Source: Enterococcus viikkiensis (GTDB taxonomy: Bacteria > Bacillota > Bacilli > Lactobacillales > Enterococcaceae). Taken from it: 64,000 nt of DNA. The notes below the pieces were generated by a model. The model saw nothing but the letters and a program-made list of their open reading frames with translations, was not told where the DNA came from and did no database searches. Positions 57,219 to 64,000 of the stretch are shown here, in pieces. A program made the translations under genes and the position numbers. Each line of letters starts with the position of its first letter. The first letter of the stretch is position 1. The stretch lies in NCBI RefSeq assembly GCF_005405345.1, contig NZ_BJDW01000009.1, forward strand, positions 62,001 through 126,000, given 5' to 3'.

Positions 57219-59657
57219 ATGGATAAAAAGGAATTTAAAAAGAAATTCAAACAACGTTTAGCCGAAAAATTTGCGATGGAGGTTACCGATGCTTCTTCTG
57301 ACGAGCTGTACCAAACACTAGGCTCTTTGATGACCTCCGCATATTCTCAAGATTGGCGGGAAACATGGAAAGATTACCGAGAGAATAGCCAGAAACAGTC
57401 ATTTTATTTTTCAATCGAGTTTTTACCGGGAAAAATGCTGAAAAGTAATTTACTGAATATGGGCTGGCTGGAGCTGGTAGAAGAAGGATTAGATGAGTTA
57501 GGAATTCAGTTGAATGATCTAGTCGAAATAGAGCCGGACATGGCACTTGGTAATGGGGGACTTGGTCGCTTAGCTTCTTGTTTTATGGATTCTATTGCTT
57601 CTTGTGGTTTACCAGGAAATGGGAACGGGATTCGCTATGAATATGGCTTATTCAAACAGCGTTTCGTTGATAATTATCAAGTGGAGTTGCCGGATGAGTG
57701 GCTGCAAAAGGGAAATTTGTGGGAAGTCCGTAAAGAAAGCAAAGCTGTGGATGTTCAGATCGGTGGGAATGTTTATTTAAAACCGGATCAATATGGGAAG
57801 CTATCTCCGGTCTATGAAGGAGGTAGTAAGCTACGCGCTGTTCCTTACGATACTGGAATGGTCGGTTATCAAAACAAAATCGTCAATACAATGCGTCTGT
57901 GGTCGCTTGAAATTCCGCCAGAGGAAGAGGATCGTTATCGTAGTATCGAAGCCCGTCGTTCCTTTGAAGATCTGACTTCTGTTTTATATCCAGATGATTC
58001 AAATGAAGCAGGGCGTAAAATGCGCCTGACGCAAGAATATTTTTTTGTTTCTGCTGGTGTGCAAAGTATCTTACGCTATTTTAAAAGTTTGAACCAGCCG
58101 ATGGATGAGATCAATCGATATATTGCGATCCATATTAATGATACCCATCCAGCGATGTGTGTAGCGGAGTTCATGCGTTTGTTGGTCGATGAGGAACAAA
58201 TGAGTTGGGAGCGAGCGTGGGATTTAACACGAAAAGTCATGAGCTATACGAATCATACGATCATGGCGGAGGCGTTAGAAAAATGGTCGATTGACATGAT
58301 GAAAAACGTCTGCCCTCGGATTTATCAGATTATCGAAGAAATTGATCGGCGCTTTGTGGAAGAATTGATTGGAGTTCAAGACTTTAATTTGATTCAACGC
58401 ACGCGGATTATTCAAGAAGGACAAGTCCATATGGCTCATCTGGCGATCATTGGTTCACATTCTACCAATGGTGTTGCGAAGCTCCATTCGGATTTATTGA
58501 AAGCCGTTGTGTTGCATGATTTCTATTTACTTTATCCTGACCGTTTTAACAATAAAACCAATGGAATTGCGATGCGGCGTTGGGTCCAATTAGCGAATCC
58601 AGCCATGAGCAAGGTATTAGATGAAACAATCGGAAAAACGTGGCGTAAAAATTCAGACGATTTACGTTTACTATTAAATTACGAGGAAGACGACCACGTG
58701 TTGAATGCCTTAGCCGAGGCGAAATATCAGAATAAGCGTATTTTGGCCGCGTATATCAAAAGTCATTGTGGAGTCGAAGTCTCTCCTGATGCGATTTTTG
58801 ATGTTCAGATCAAACGGCTGCATGCGTATAAACGGCAATTACTGAATGTATTGCATATCATCAAATTGTATTTGGACTTGAAAGAGAATCCGGAATTACC
58901 AATCGAACCACGGGTCTTTATTTTTGGGGCGAAGGCGGCACCAAGTTATCATTATGCCAAATCAATTATTAAAGTAATCAACGAAGTAGCCAGCTTGATT
59001 AATGCTGATGAAACGATCAACGGAAAATTGAAACTAATCTTTTTAGAAAATTATAATGTCAGCTTAGCAGAGCGAATTATTCCGGCGGCGGATGTCAGTG
59101 AACAAATTTCTTTGGCCTCTAAGGAAGCTTCAGGCACGTCGAATATGAAGCTAATGTTGAATGGTGCAGTAACGATTGCTACGCTTGATGGGGCGAATGT
59201 AGAAATTAGAGATGCGGTAGGAGACGATAATATTGCGATCTTCGGTTTGACCGAAGGCGAGGTTTATCAGTATTATGAAAAGAGAAATTACCATGCGATT
59301 GACCTGTATGAACGTGATACGACGATTCAAAAAGTAGTCAATTCTTTGATTGACGGATCGATTCCGAATATCACAAAAGAAGGTCAGGAAATTTTTGACT
59401 CACTAATCAAGTATAATGATGAATTTTTTGTGCTTAGAGATTTTGAAGATTATTGCAAAGCGCAAGTATCTGTGAATCAGGCTTACCAAGACCAACGTCG
59501 CTGGCGTCAAATCAGTTTACGAAATACAGCGAATGCTGGCCGTTTCTCTTCTGATCGAACTGTGCAGCAGTATGCGGATGATATTTGGCAGATTGAACCA
59601 TTATTCGCTCATAATGATAATCGAGGAGTAACTCAACATGAGACATATCTACTTTAA
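57219..59657 (+). CDS. glgP: Glycogen/maltodextrin phosphorylase
   Basis: Protein of 812 residues of GT35. GNGGLGRLASCFMDS lies in the N-terminal half. The PLP-binding Lys is in the EASGTSNMKLMLNGA motif, followed by IATLDGANVEI. It releases glucose-1-phosphate from glycogen. The gap of 120 nt after glgA contains a weak hairpin (GATTCT/AGAATC) but no good terminator. SD GTAGGAG lies about 18 nt before the ATG. The stop overlaps the next gene by 20 nt. Confidence 0.96.
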   Translation: MDKKEFKKKFKQRLAEKFAMEVTDASSDELYQTLGSLMTSAYSQDWRETWKDYRENSQKQSFYFSIEFLPGKMLKSNLLNMGWLELVEEGLDELGIQLNDLVEIEPDMALGNGGLGRLASCFMDSIASCGLPGNGNGIRYEYGLFKQRFVDNYQVELPDEWLQKGNLWEVRKESKAVDVQIGGNVYLKPDQYGKLSPVYEGGSKLRAVPYDTGMVGYQNKIVNTMRLWSLEIPPEEEDRYRSIEARRSFEDLTSVLYPDDSNEAGRKMRLTQEYFFVSAGVQSILRYFKSLNQPMDEINRYIAIHINDTHPAMCVAEFMRLLVDEEQMSWERAWDLTRKVMSYTNHTIMAEALEKWSIDMMKNVCPRIYQIIEEIDRRFVEELIGVQDFNLIQRTRIIQEGQVHMAHLAIIGSHSTNGVAKLHSDLLKAVVLHDFYLLYPDRFNNKTNGIAMRRWVQLANPAMSKVLDETIGKTWRKNSDDLRLLLNYEEDDHVLNALAEAKYQNKRILAAYIKSHCGVEVSPDAIFDVQIKRLHAYKRQLLNVLHIIKLYLDLKENPELPIEPRVFIFGAKAAPSYHYAKSIIKVINEVASLINADETINGKLKLIFLENYNVSLAERIIPAADVSEQISLASKEASGTSNMKLMLNGAVTIATLDGANVEIRDAVGDDNIAIFGLTEGEVYQYYEKRNYHAIDLYERDTTIQKVVNSLIDGSIPNITKEGQEIFDSLIKYNDEFFVLRDFEDYCKAQVSVNQAYQDQRRWRQISLRNTANAGRFSSDRTVQQYADDIWQIEPLFAHNDNRGVTQHETYLL

Positions 59658-61470
59658 TCCATGGATCGAACGGTATAAACAACCCTTTGGCGCGGTTCAG
59701 GAAGGCATGAAAATTGACCTTTGGCTATCAGTCCCAGAGGCGAAAAATACGCAGGTTTTTTTAATCGTACGGAAGGAAGGTAGTTCGTTTGGTCAACGAG
59801 TCTTGCCAATGGAGGCAGTGGCGGAAGAACGCTTCCACTTTCAAACGACAATGAATCAAGGATGGGGTCTATACTTTTATTACTTCAAAGTCGTTCGCGA
59901 AACCAATGGCTACGAGACGATTCAGTATTATGGTTTTAAGGATCAAGGCGGCGAAGGAAAAATATATGGTTCCGAACAAGAAGTTCTGCCCTATCAACTA
60001 ACCTGTTACCAAAAACCTGAGGTTGCTCCTAAATGGTACCGTGATGCTGTTTTTTATCAAATCTTTCCCGATCGTTTTGCTAATGGCAATCCGGATCGCA
60101 TAGTGAACCAGCCGAAAAAAAATTCATTTATTTATGGGACAGAGGAAGATGATCCTTATTATATTCGGAACCAAAAAAATGAGATCGATCGTTGGGATTT
60201 TTTTGGCGGCAATCTAAAAGGCATCAAAGAAAAGATTCCTTACTTAAAAGAACTAGGGATCACAGCTTTATATTTGAATCCGATTTTTGAAGCGAGTTCA
60301 AATCATCGCTATGACACGAATGATTATTTTAAAATCGATGGTGTCTTGGGTAAGGAGGAAGATTTCCATGAGTTGATCACTGAACTACATGAGTCAGGAA
60401 TCGCGGTCATTCTCGACGGTGTTTTCTCACATGTAGGAAAGGACAGCCGCTATTTTAATATCTCCGGTCTGTACGGCAAGCATACAGGAGCGGCGCTTGA
60501 TCCTAAGAGTCCGTACCGGGAGTGGTTCACCTTCAATCAATACCCCACTGATTACAAATCGTGGTGGGGGATTGCTGATTTACCTGAGGTCCGGAAAGAG
60601 AATCCTCATTATCAAGAATTTATTTACGGGGATTTAGACAGTGTGTTAGCCAAGTGGACAACCCTCGGAGTCGATGGGTGGCGGCTGGATGTCGCGGATG
60701 AATTGACGGATGATTTTATCGCGGGAATTCGTAAGCATTTGTCCTTCTATCAAGAAAAAATCTTGATTGGAGAAGTTTGGGAGGACGCCTCTAATAAGAT
60801 TGCGTATGATACTCGTAGAAGATATGTTTTTGGGGATCATTTACAAGGTGTGATGAACTATCCTTTGCGTCAGCAGATTTTAGATATCTTAAAAGGTTAT
60901 CGGACATTGCAGGAAATATGCGAAGAGATGATCCGTTATCAGGAAAACTATCCGAGAGATTTTTACTATAATCAGTTGAATAATATTGGCACCCATGACA
61001 CGGAGCGAATTTTAACGATGTTGGAAGGGGCATTAGAGGCGTTAGATCAAGCCTGGGGATTAATGTTCATGATGCCGGGCATCCCTTGTATTTATTATGG
61101 GGATGAAGCTGGGCTGACTGGCGGAAAAGATCCAGAGAATCGCCGCTTTTTCCCCTGGCAGTCGATCAATCAGGCGTTATTCAACAGTTGTCAAAAATGG
61201 GTTCAGCGGCGAAAAAAATTCGATGTCTTGAAATACGGGGAATTTTTTCCATTCTATTCGCAAAGGCAACAACTTTTTGGCATCATTCGCTACACAGAAA
61301 ATGCCTATGTCATCTATGCGCTTAATCTATCGAATCAAGAGCAATGTATCAATATTGGGGAACTGTCCAGTCCATTAGCTTATAAAGGGGATTATGACGT
61401 GTTGAATCGAATCATCGAAGGAGAGGTTTTAGCACCCAAAGGTAGTTTGTTCATCTCTGACAGTTGGTGA
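59638..61470 (+). CDS. GH13 neopullulanase/cyclomaltodextrinase-like glycosidase
   Basis: Protein of 610 residues. An N-terminal beta-sandwich (about 1-125) of the kind seen in neopullulanases is followed by the GH13 barrel: AVFYQIFPDRFANG, GVFSHVGKDS, the nucleophile in DGWRLDVADE, the acid in IGEVWE and NIGTHDTERI. A C-terminal beta domain ends it. It should hydrolyse alpha-glucans or limit dextrins, complementing GlgP in glycogen breakdown. No signal peptide is seen, so it acts in the cytoplasm. SD CGAGGAG lies inside glgP. Confidence 0.93.
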   Translation: MRHIYFNPWIERYKQPFGAVQEGMKIDLWLSVPEAKNTQVFLIVRKEGSSFGQRVLPMEAVAEERFHFQTTMNQGWGLYFYYFKVVRETNGYETIQYYGFKDQGGEGKIYGSEQEVLPYQLTCYQKPEVAPKWYRDAVFYQIFPDRFANGNPDRIVNQPKKNSFIYGTEEDDPYYIRNQKNEIDRWDFFGGNLKGIKEKIPYLKELGITALYLNPIFEASSNHRYDTNDYFKIDGVLGKEEDFHELITELHESGIAVILDGVFSHVGKDSRYFNISGLYGKHTGAALDPKSPYREWFTFNQYPTDYKSWWGIADLPEVRKENPHYQEFIYGDLDSVLAKWTTLGVDGWRLDVADELTDDFIAGIRKHLSFYQEKILIGEVWEDASNKIAYDTRRRYVFGDHLQGVMNYPLRQQILDILKGYRTLQEICEEMIRYQENYPRDFYYNQLNNIGTHDTERILTMLEGALEALDQAWGLMFMMPGIPCIYYGDEAGLTGGKDPENRRFFPWQSINQALFNSCQKWVQRRKKFDVLKYGEFFPFYSQRQQLFGIIRYTENAYVIYALNLSNQEQCINIGELSSPLAYKGDYDVLNRIIEGEVLAPKGSLFISDSW

Positions 61471-61568
61471 ATTTCTGGCTGAGGAATGATTGGATGGCTG
61501 GAGATTTCGAAGCATTTTTTTAGCATTTATGCTAAACTATCCTATATCACAACAATAAGGATGATTTG

Positions 61569-62183
61569 ATGCAAACATACAGCAGAAAAAAAGGTCGCTT
61601 TCCTGCTTTTGATGATGAATCAGGAGTCAAGCTAGCCTATGGCAATCAAAGTGGCCGAGTCTTGTTTGATGGCGAGGATGACTTGCTGACAGAGTATAAA
61701 TTAGAGGCGCAGGATATTTTTAATCGCCCTTTGCCGAAAGTTAAGCGAACACGGCGAGTGAATTTGCAGGAAGAACCTCGCAGCAGAGAATTAAAACTTC
61801 ACAAAGCAAACTTACCGAGCTATCATGCTGAACACACTGAACGTAAAACCGTGAAATTGTTTGAAGAACCTAAACCTAAGGAACGGACGAAAACTTCTAG
61901 CATTAACACCCGTAGTGGACGTGGCCGCAGCGCTACCCCTTTTGCGCCGAAATTTGTGCCGTCATCACTGATCCCCGATGATCCGTCAGATGCTGTATCG
62001 CCTAAGGAATTAATGCAGCGGATGGAAAAGCCGCGCCAATCGTATATTCTTTTTGCGTCAGAAAAAGAAGAACAGCCGGCGTTGGAAAGAAAGAAAACAC
62101 GTCAGCGTTTGGATCGTTCACTGCGAGGAATCATGCAAGAGGATAACTCAAAGCTGGAAGACAGCAAATATTTTCATGATTAA
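61569..62183 (+). CDS. Basic, probably disordered protein of unknown function
   Basis: Protein of 204 residues, not recognised. It is rich in Lys, Arg, Glu, Ser and Pro, with no membrane helix or known domain, and looks largely unstructured. One possibly conserved segment reads RSATPFAPKFVPSSLIPDD (about residue 118 on), followed by SPKELMQRMEKPRQSYILF. It could be a peptide docking motif. ATG 61569 follows AAGGATG. It starts 98 nt after the glycogen operon and is likely independent of it. Confidence 0.7.
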   Translation: MQTYSRKKGRFPAFDDESGVKLAYGNQSGRVLFDGEDDLLTEYKLEAQDIFNRPLPKVKRTRRVNLQEEPRSRELKLHKANLPSYHAEHTERKTVKLFEEPKPKERTKTSSINTRSGRGRSATPFAPKFVPSSLIPDDPSDAVSPKELMQRMEKPRQSYILFASEKEEQPALERKKTRQRLDRSLRGIMQEDNSKLEDSKYFHD

Positions 62184-62232
62184 GAGCAAAGTTACAGTCA
62201 AAAATGTCTAATTTCAAACAATGAGATAATAA

Positions 62233-62304
62233 GTCCGAAGAAGCTGCTTCGGACCCATTGTTGATTCAAAAATGGAGCTGGGATTAGCTTAAAATCTCGG
62301 CTCC
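62233..62304 (+). repeat. Two intergenic hairpins
   Basis: GTCCGAAG/CTTCGGAC (62233-62254) is a perfect 8-bp stem. GGAGCTGGGATT/AATCTCGGCTCC (62274-62304) is a 12-bp stem with wobble pairs. Neither has a strong T-run. The second belongs with the GAGCTGGGA-type hairpins at 38284 and 62708. Confidence 0.6.
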
Positions 62305-62353
62305 TTATCTAGGTAAAAATTATTTAATCGAACTACACAAAGGAAGTAAGTAT

Positions 62354-62539
62354 GTGAATCCATTTGAAGAAAAAATCAGTCAGTTACGAGCTGGAGAGAT
62401 TGATCAATTCGAAGTGACTCGTGAAGAGTTCTTTTTATTTCGTGAAGCCTGGAGCAAACAGGAGGATAAAAAATTTTTCCGCGGAATTGCTGGGTTAAAG
62501 GGCACTATTATTTATGTTTACGATACGACGATTGTTTAG
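62354..62539 (+). CDS. Small hypothetical protein, 61 residues
   Basis: Short acidic protein (NPFEEKISQLRAGEIDQFEV...), without signal or membrane segment. Not recognised as a family. GTG is the start, with AAAGGAAG about 7 nt upstream. An overlapping ATG two bases earlier reads into a stop at once. The coding look (good SD, charged amphipathic helices) supports a real gene. It lies just upstream of tRNA-Leu. Confidence 0.65.
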   Translation: MNPFEEKISQLRAGEIDQFEVTREEFFLFREAWSKQEDKKFFRGIAGLKGTIIYVYDTTIV

Positions 62540-62585
62540 CCTATTGACTTTTGCTAGTTGGCTAAGCTATGATGAAATTCGTTCT

Positions 62586-62669
62586 GCGGCGGTGTTGGAA
62601 TTGGTAGACAAGCATGATTGAGGGTCATGTGGGAGTTCTCCCGTGTGGGTTCGAGTCCCATTCGCCGTA
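62586..62669 (+). tRNA. tRNA-Leu (anticodon GAG)
   Basis: A class II tRNA of 84 nt. Acceptor GCGGCGG pairs with TCGCCGT, with G-T pairs at both ends (1-72 and 7-66). The D-arm is TTG/CAA. The anticodon stem CATGA/TCATG encloses loop TTGAGGG, giving anticodon GAG, which reads CUC and CUU. The long variable arm GGGAG/CTCCC and T-arm with TTCGAGT complete it. CCA is not encoded and must be added by Cca. A terminator follows at 62708. Confidence 0.95.
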
Positions 62670-62707
62670 TAAAAAAGTCGTATAATTGCTATAATTGAAA
62701 CAATCGA

Positions 62708-62743
62708 GAGCTGGGACTGTTAAAGGTCGCAGCTCTATTTTTT
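62708..62743 (+). terminator. Terminator after tRNA-Leu
   Basis: Stem GAGCTGGGAC/GTCGCAGCTC (one mismatch) with an 8-nt loop is followed by TATTTTTT. Confidence 0.8.
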
Positions 62744-62821
62744 CAGTTGTTATATATTTTGTGAGATGACTTTATTTTATTCAAGATGCTTCAAGGCTTT
62801 TCGGTTTTTAGAAGCTAGAAG

Positions 62822-62850
62822 TTGCTTGTCTATCACGCATCAGCTAAAAT
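62822..62850 (+). promoter_or_regulatory. Promoter of the PlcR/Rgg-type regulator
   Basis: TTGCTT (62822-62827), 17-nt spacer, TAAAAT (62845-62850). Transcription would start about 40 nt before the ATG at 62897, supporting that start. Confidence 0.65.
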
Positions 62851-62896
62851 GAGAGTAGTTAAAAATGTGAATTTGCATATTTTGGAGGAAGCAAAG

Positions 62897-63721
62897 ATGG
62901 AAGCGATTGGTCAAGTCTTAAAAGAGTTCCGCAAAGAACATGGCATGACGCAAAAAGATTTATCGGCTGGTATCTGTTCTCAAAGTGTTTTGAGTCGAAT
63001 CGAAAATGACGAGGAAATTCCCAATATTTTTGTCATTAAGCAGCTTTGTCATCGGCTGGGAATCACCATTGATCAATTGATGCTTGATTTTCTACCAGAG
63101 GAATTATTTTTACGGAAATATTTTAATAAGATGTTCATGTATTTACGGACAGGAAAATATTTAGAAATCCAAGCAACCCTGGATTACTTAGACGAACGTC
63201 AAATTACGCATTTAGACAAGGACCGTCAGCAAGTTTGTTTCTTTAAAGGCGTCTGTGCCTATTTTATTGATGGAAATCCTGAAGTGGCTTTGGCACACAT
63301 AATTGAAGGCTTAGATATCTGTGTCTCGAAAAAGTATTACGGCTATTTTGACAGCCGGATTTTATTATTGAATTTTGCTGGGAAAATGAATTCGGCTTTA
63401 GGGAAGGTCAATGACGCACAAAGTTACTACAATCAAAGCTTTGAGCTCTTTCAATCCATGATGGCCGATTATTCCGAACGTAGTGAGTTAAGCAATCTAT
63501 TTGTCAATTATGGGACGTTTTTAATCAAGCAGGAACGTTTAGATTTGGCTGAAAAAGTAGTTGACATTGGGTTGAAGTGGAATCGTCAACAATGCAGCTA
63601 CTACAAATTGTATGAGCTGATGGAGTTGAAAATCCGCATGTTAGAGGCACGAGACGATCTACATTCAGTGATTGGTTATCGAAAAATGCTACGGGCTTTA
63701 GAGAAAATGAAAGATTTGTAG
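62897..63721 (+). CDS. HTH-XRE/TPR regulator of the PlcR/Rgg type
   Basis: Protein of 274 residues. An N-terminal XRE helix-turn-helix (about 5-62: IGQVLKEFRKEHGMTQKDLS and SRIENDEEIPN) is followed by an all-helical TPR-like domain. This is the plan of RRNPP regulators, which bind small exported peptides. No cognate peptide gene was found beside it. The ATG at 62897 follows TTTGGAGGAAG. The frame from 62822 runs through the promoter. nagA follows 76 nt downstream, with a different type of operator. Confidence 0.88.
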   Translation: MEAIGQVLKEFRKEHGMTQKDLSAGICSQSVLSRIENDEEIPNIFVIKQLCHRLGITIDQLMLDFLPEELFLRKYFNKMFMYLRTGKYLEIQATLDYLDERQITHLDKDRQQVCFFKGVCAYFIDGNPEVALAHIIEGLDICVSKKYYGYFDSRILLLNFAGKMNSALGKVNDAQSYYNQSFELFQSMMADYSERSELSNLFVNYGTFLIKQERLDLAEKVVDIGLKWNRQQCSYYKLYELMELKIRMLEARDDLHSVIGYRKMLRALEKMKDL

Positions 63722-63723
63722 AG

Positions 63724-63775
63724 TGGTCTACACCATTCTTGACTTATTTTTGATTCAGGAGTAACTTTAAGTTAC
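63724..63775 (+). promoter_or_regulatory. nagA promoter with NagR/DasR-like operator and palindrome
   Basis: TGGTCTACACCA (63724-63735) matches the GntR/HutC-type NagR/DasR consensus TGGTCTAGACCA at 11 of 12 bases. A promoter follows: TTGACT (63739-63744), 17-nt spacer, TAACTT (63762-63767). A second palindrome GTAACTTTAAGTTAC (63761-63775) covers the -10 box. Repression relieved by amino-sugar phosphates is the expected control. Confidence 0.7.
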
Positions 63776-63797
63776 TAAGACAAAAGGAGAGCTCACA

Positions 63798-64000
63798 ATG
63801 AAAACATTTATTTATGCTGACAAATTCTTTTTAAACTCAGGCGTTAAAGGCGCAGGCTATTTAGATATCACGGATGGCACTTTTGGCACATATACAGCAA
63901 CAAAACCAGAAGGGGCAGAAATCGTTGATCAAAGCGGAAAATGGATTGCTCCCGGTTTAGTGGACACACATATCCACGGGTACAAGAATCATGACGTGAT
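63798..64000 (+). CDS. nagA: N-acetylglucosamine-6-phosphate deacetylase, 5' part
   Basis: The first 67 codons are present and the gene runs off the window. MKTFIYADKFFLNSG, then GKWIAPGLVDTHIHG, shows the amidohydrolase metal-binding HxH typical of NagA. The enzyme deacetylates N-acetylglucosamine-6-phosphate. SD AAAAGGAGAG precedes the ATG at 63798. The operator upstream fits amino-sugar control. Confidence 0.9.
   Translation, partial: MKTFIYADKFFLNSGVKGAGYLDITDGTFGTYTATKPEGAEIVDQSGKWIAPGLVDTHIHGYKNHDV

Noticed and set aside
62586-62669. tRNA-Leu as a phage or island attachment site
   Set aside because: No integrase gene and no repeat of the tRNA 3' end is seen in the window.

Overview
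The window reads as a chromosomal segment of a low-GC Firmicute of the order Lactobacillales, most likely an Enterococcus. The basis is the AT-rich composition, strong AGGAGG-type ribosome binding sites, pyruvate formate-lyase, a family II pyrophosphatase, and gene orders typical of enterococci and Bacillus: rpsA-der-hup, ypiA-ypiB, lepB-rbgA-rnhB-dprA-topA-trmFO-xerC-hslVU-codY, and plsY/parE-parC. A complete glycogen operon argues against E. faecalis. The species cannot be fixed from the sequence alone.

Layout. 0.1-7.6 kb: ribosomal protein S1, the GTPase Der, the nucleoid protein HU, a one-pass membrane protein with an EF-hand-like loop, then a compact operon of a degenerate dehydroquinate-synthase-like protein, a YpiA-like TPR protein and YpiB. 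7.8-12 kb: YitT (minus strand), a coupled MazG-like/cca/FlK-like thioesterase set, an unknown 150-residue protein and a MarR regulator with repeated operator-like sites. 12-19.5 kb: an ABC-F ATPase, dihydrofolate reductase, DegV, YpmR/YpmS-like exported proteins, YozE, an S41 protease and signal peptidase I.

19.5-27.1 kb is an apparent accessory insertion between lepB and rbgA. It holds a 1600-residue sortase-anchored surface protein (FG-GAP-like, FN3-like, Ig-like and InlB-type repeats, end motif FPQTN), a small lipoprotein, and about 2.2 kb of AT-rich non-coding or decayed DNA. 27-38.3 kb returns to the conserved core: rbgA, rnhB, dprA, topA, trmFO, xerC, hslV, hslU, codY and an aldose-epimerase-like gene. 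38.4-44.2 kb carries plsY (minus strand), a CoA-binding protein and topoisomerase IV. 44.4-50.5 kb carries the anaerobic pyruvate formate-lyase pair, ppaC, a DUF1803 protein and a DUF915 hydrolase. 51.4-61.5 kb is the glycogen operon glgB-C-D-A-P plus a GH13 neopullulanase-like enzyme. 61.5-64 kb holds two unknown genes, tRNA-Leu(GAG), a PlcR/Rgg-type regulator and the start of nagA behind a NagR/DasR-like operator.

The genes mostly form short co-directional operons closed by intrinsic terminators. The least ordinary items are the AroB-like protein that has lost its metal ligands, the large FPQTN-anchored surface protein, a hairpin between the Shine-Dalgarno and start codon of glgC, a 63-bp palindrome-bearing duplication ahead of hslV, and the S41 protease with an altered nucleophile motif. 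No CRISPR array, intact insertion sequence, prophage or riboswitch was recognised.
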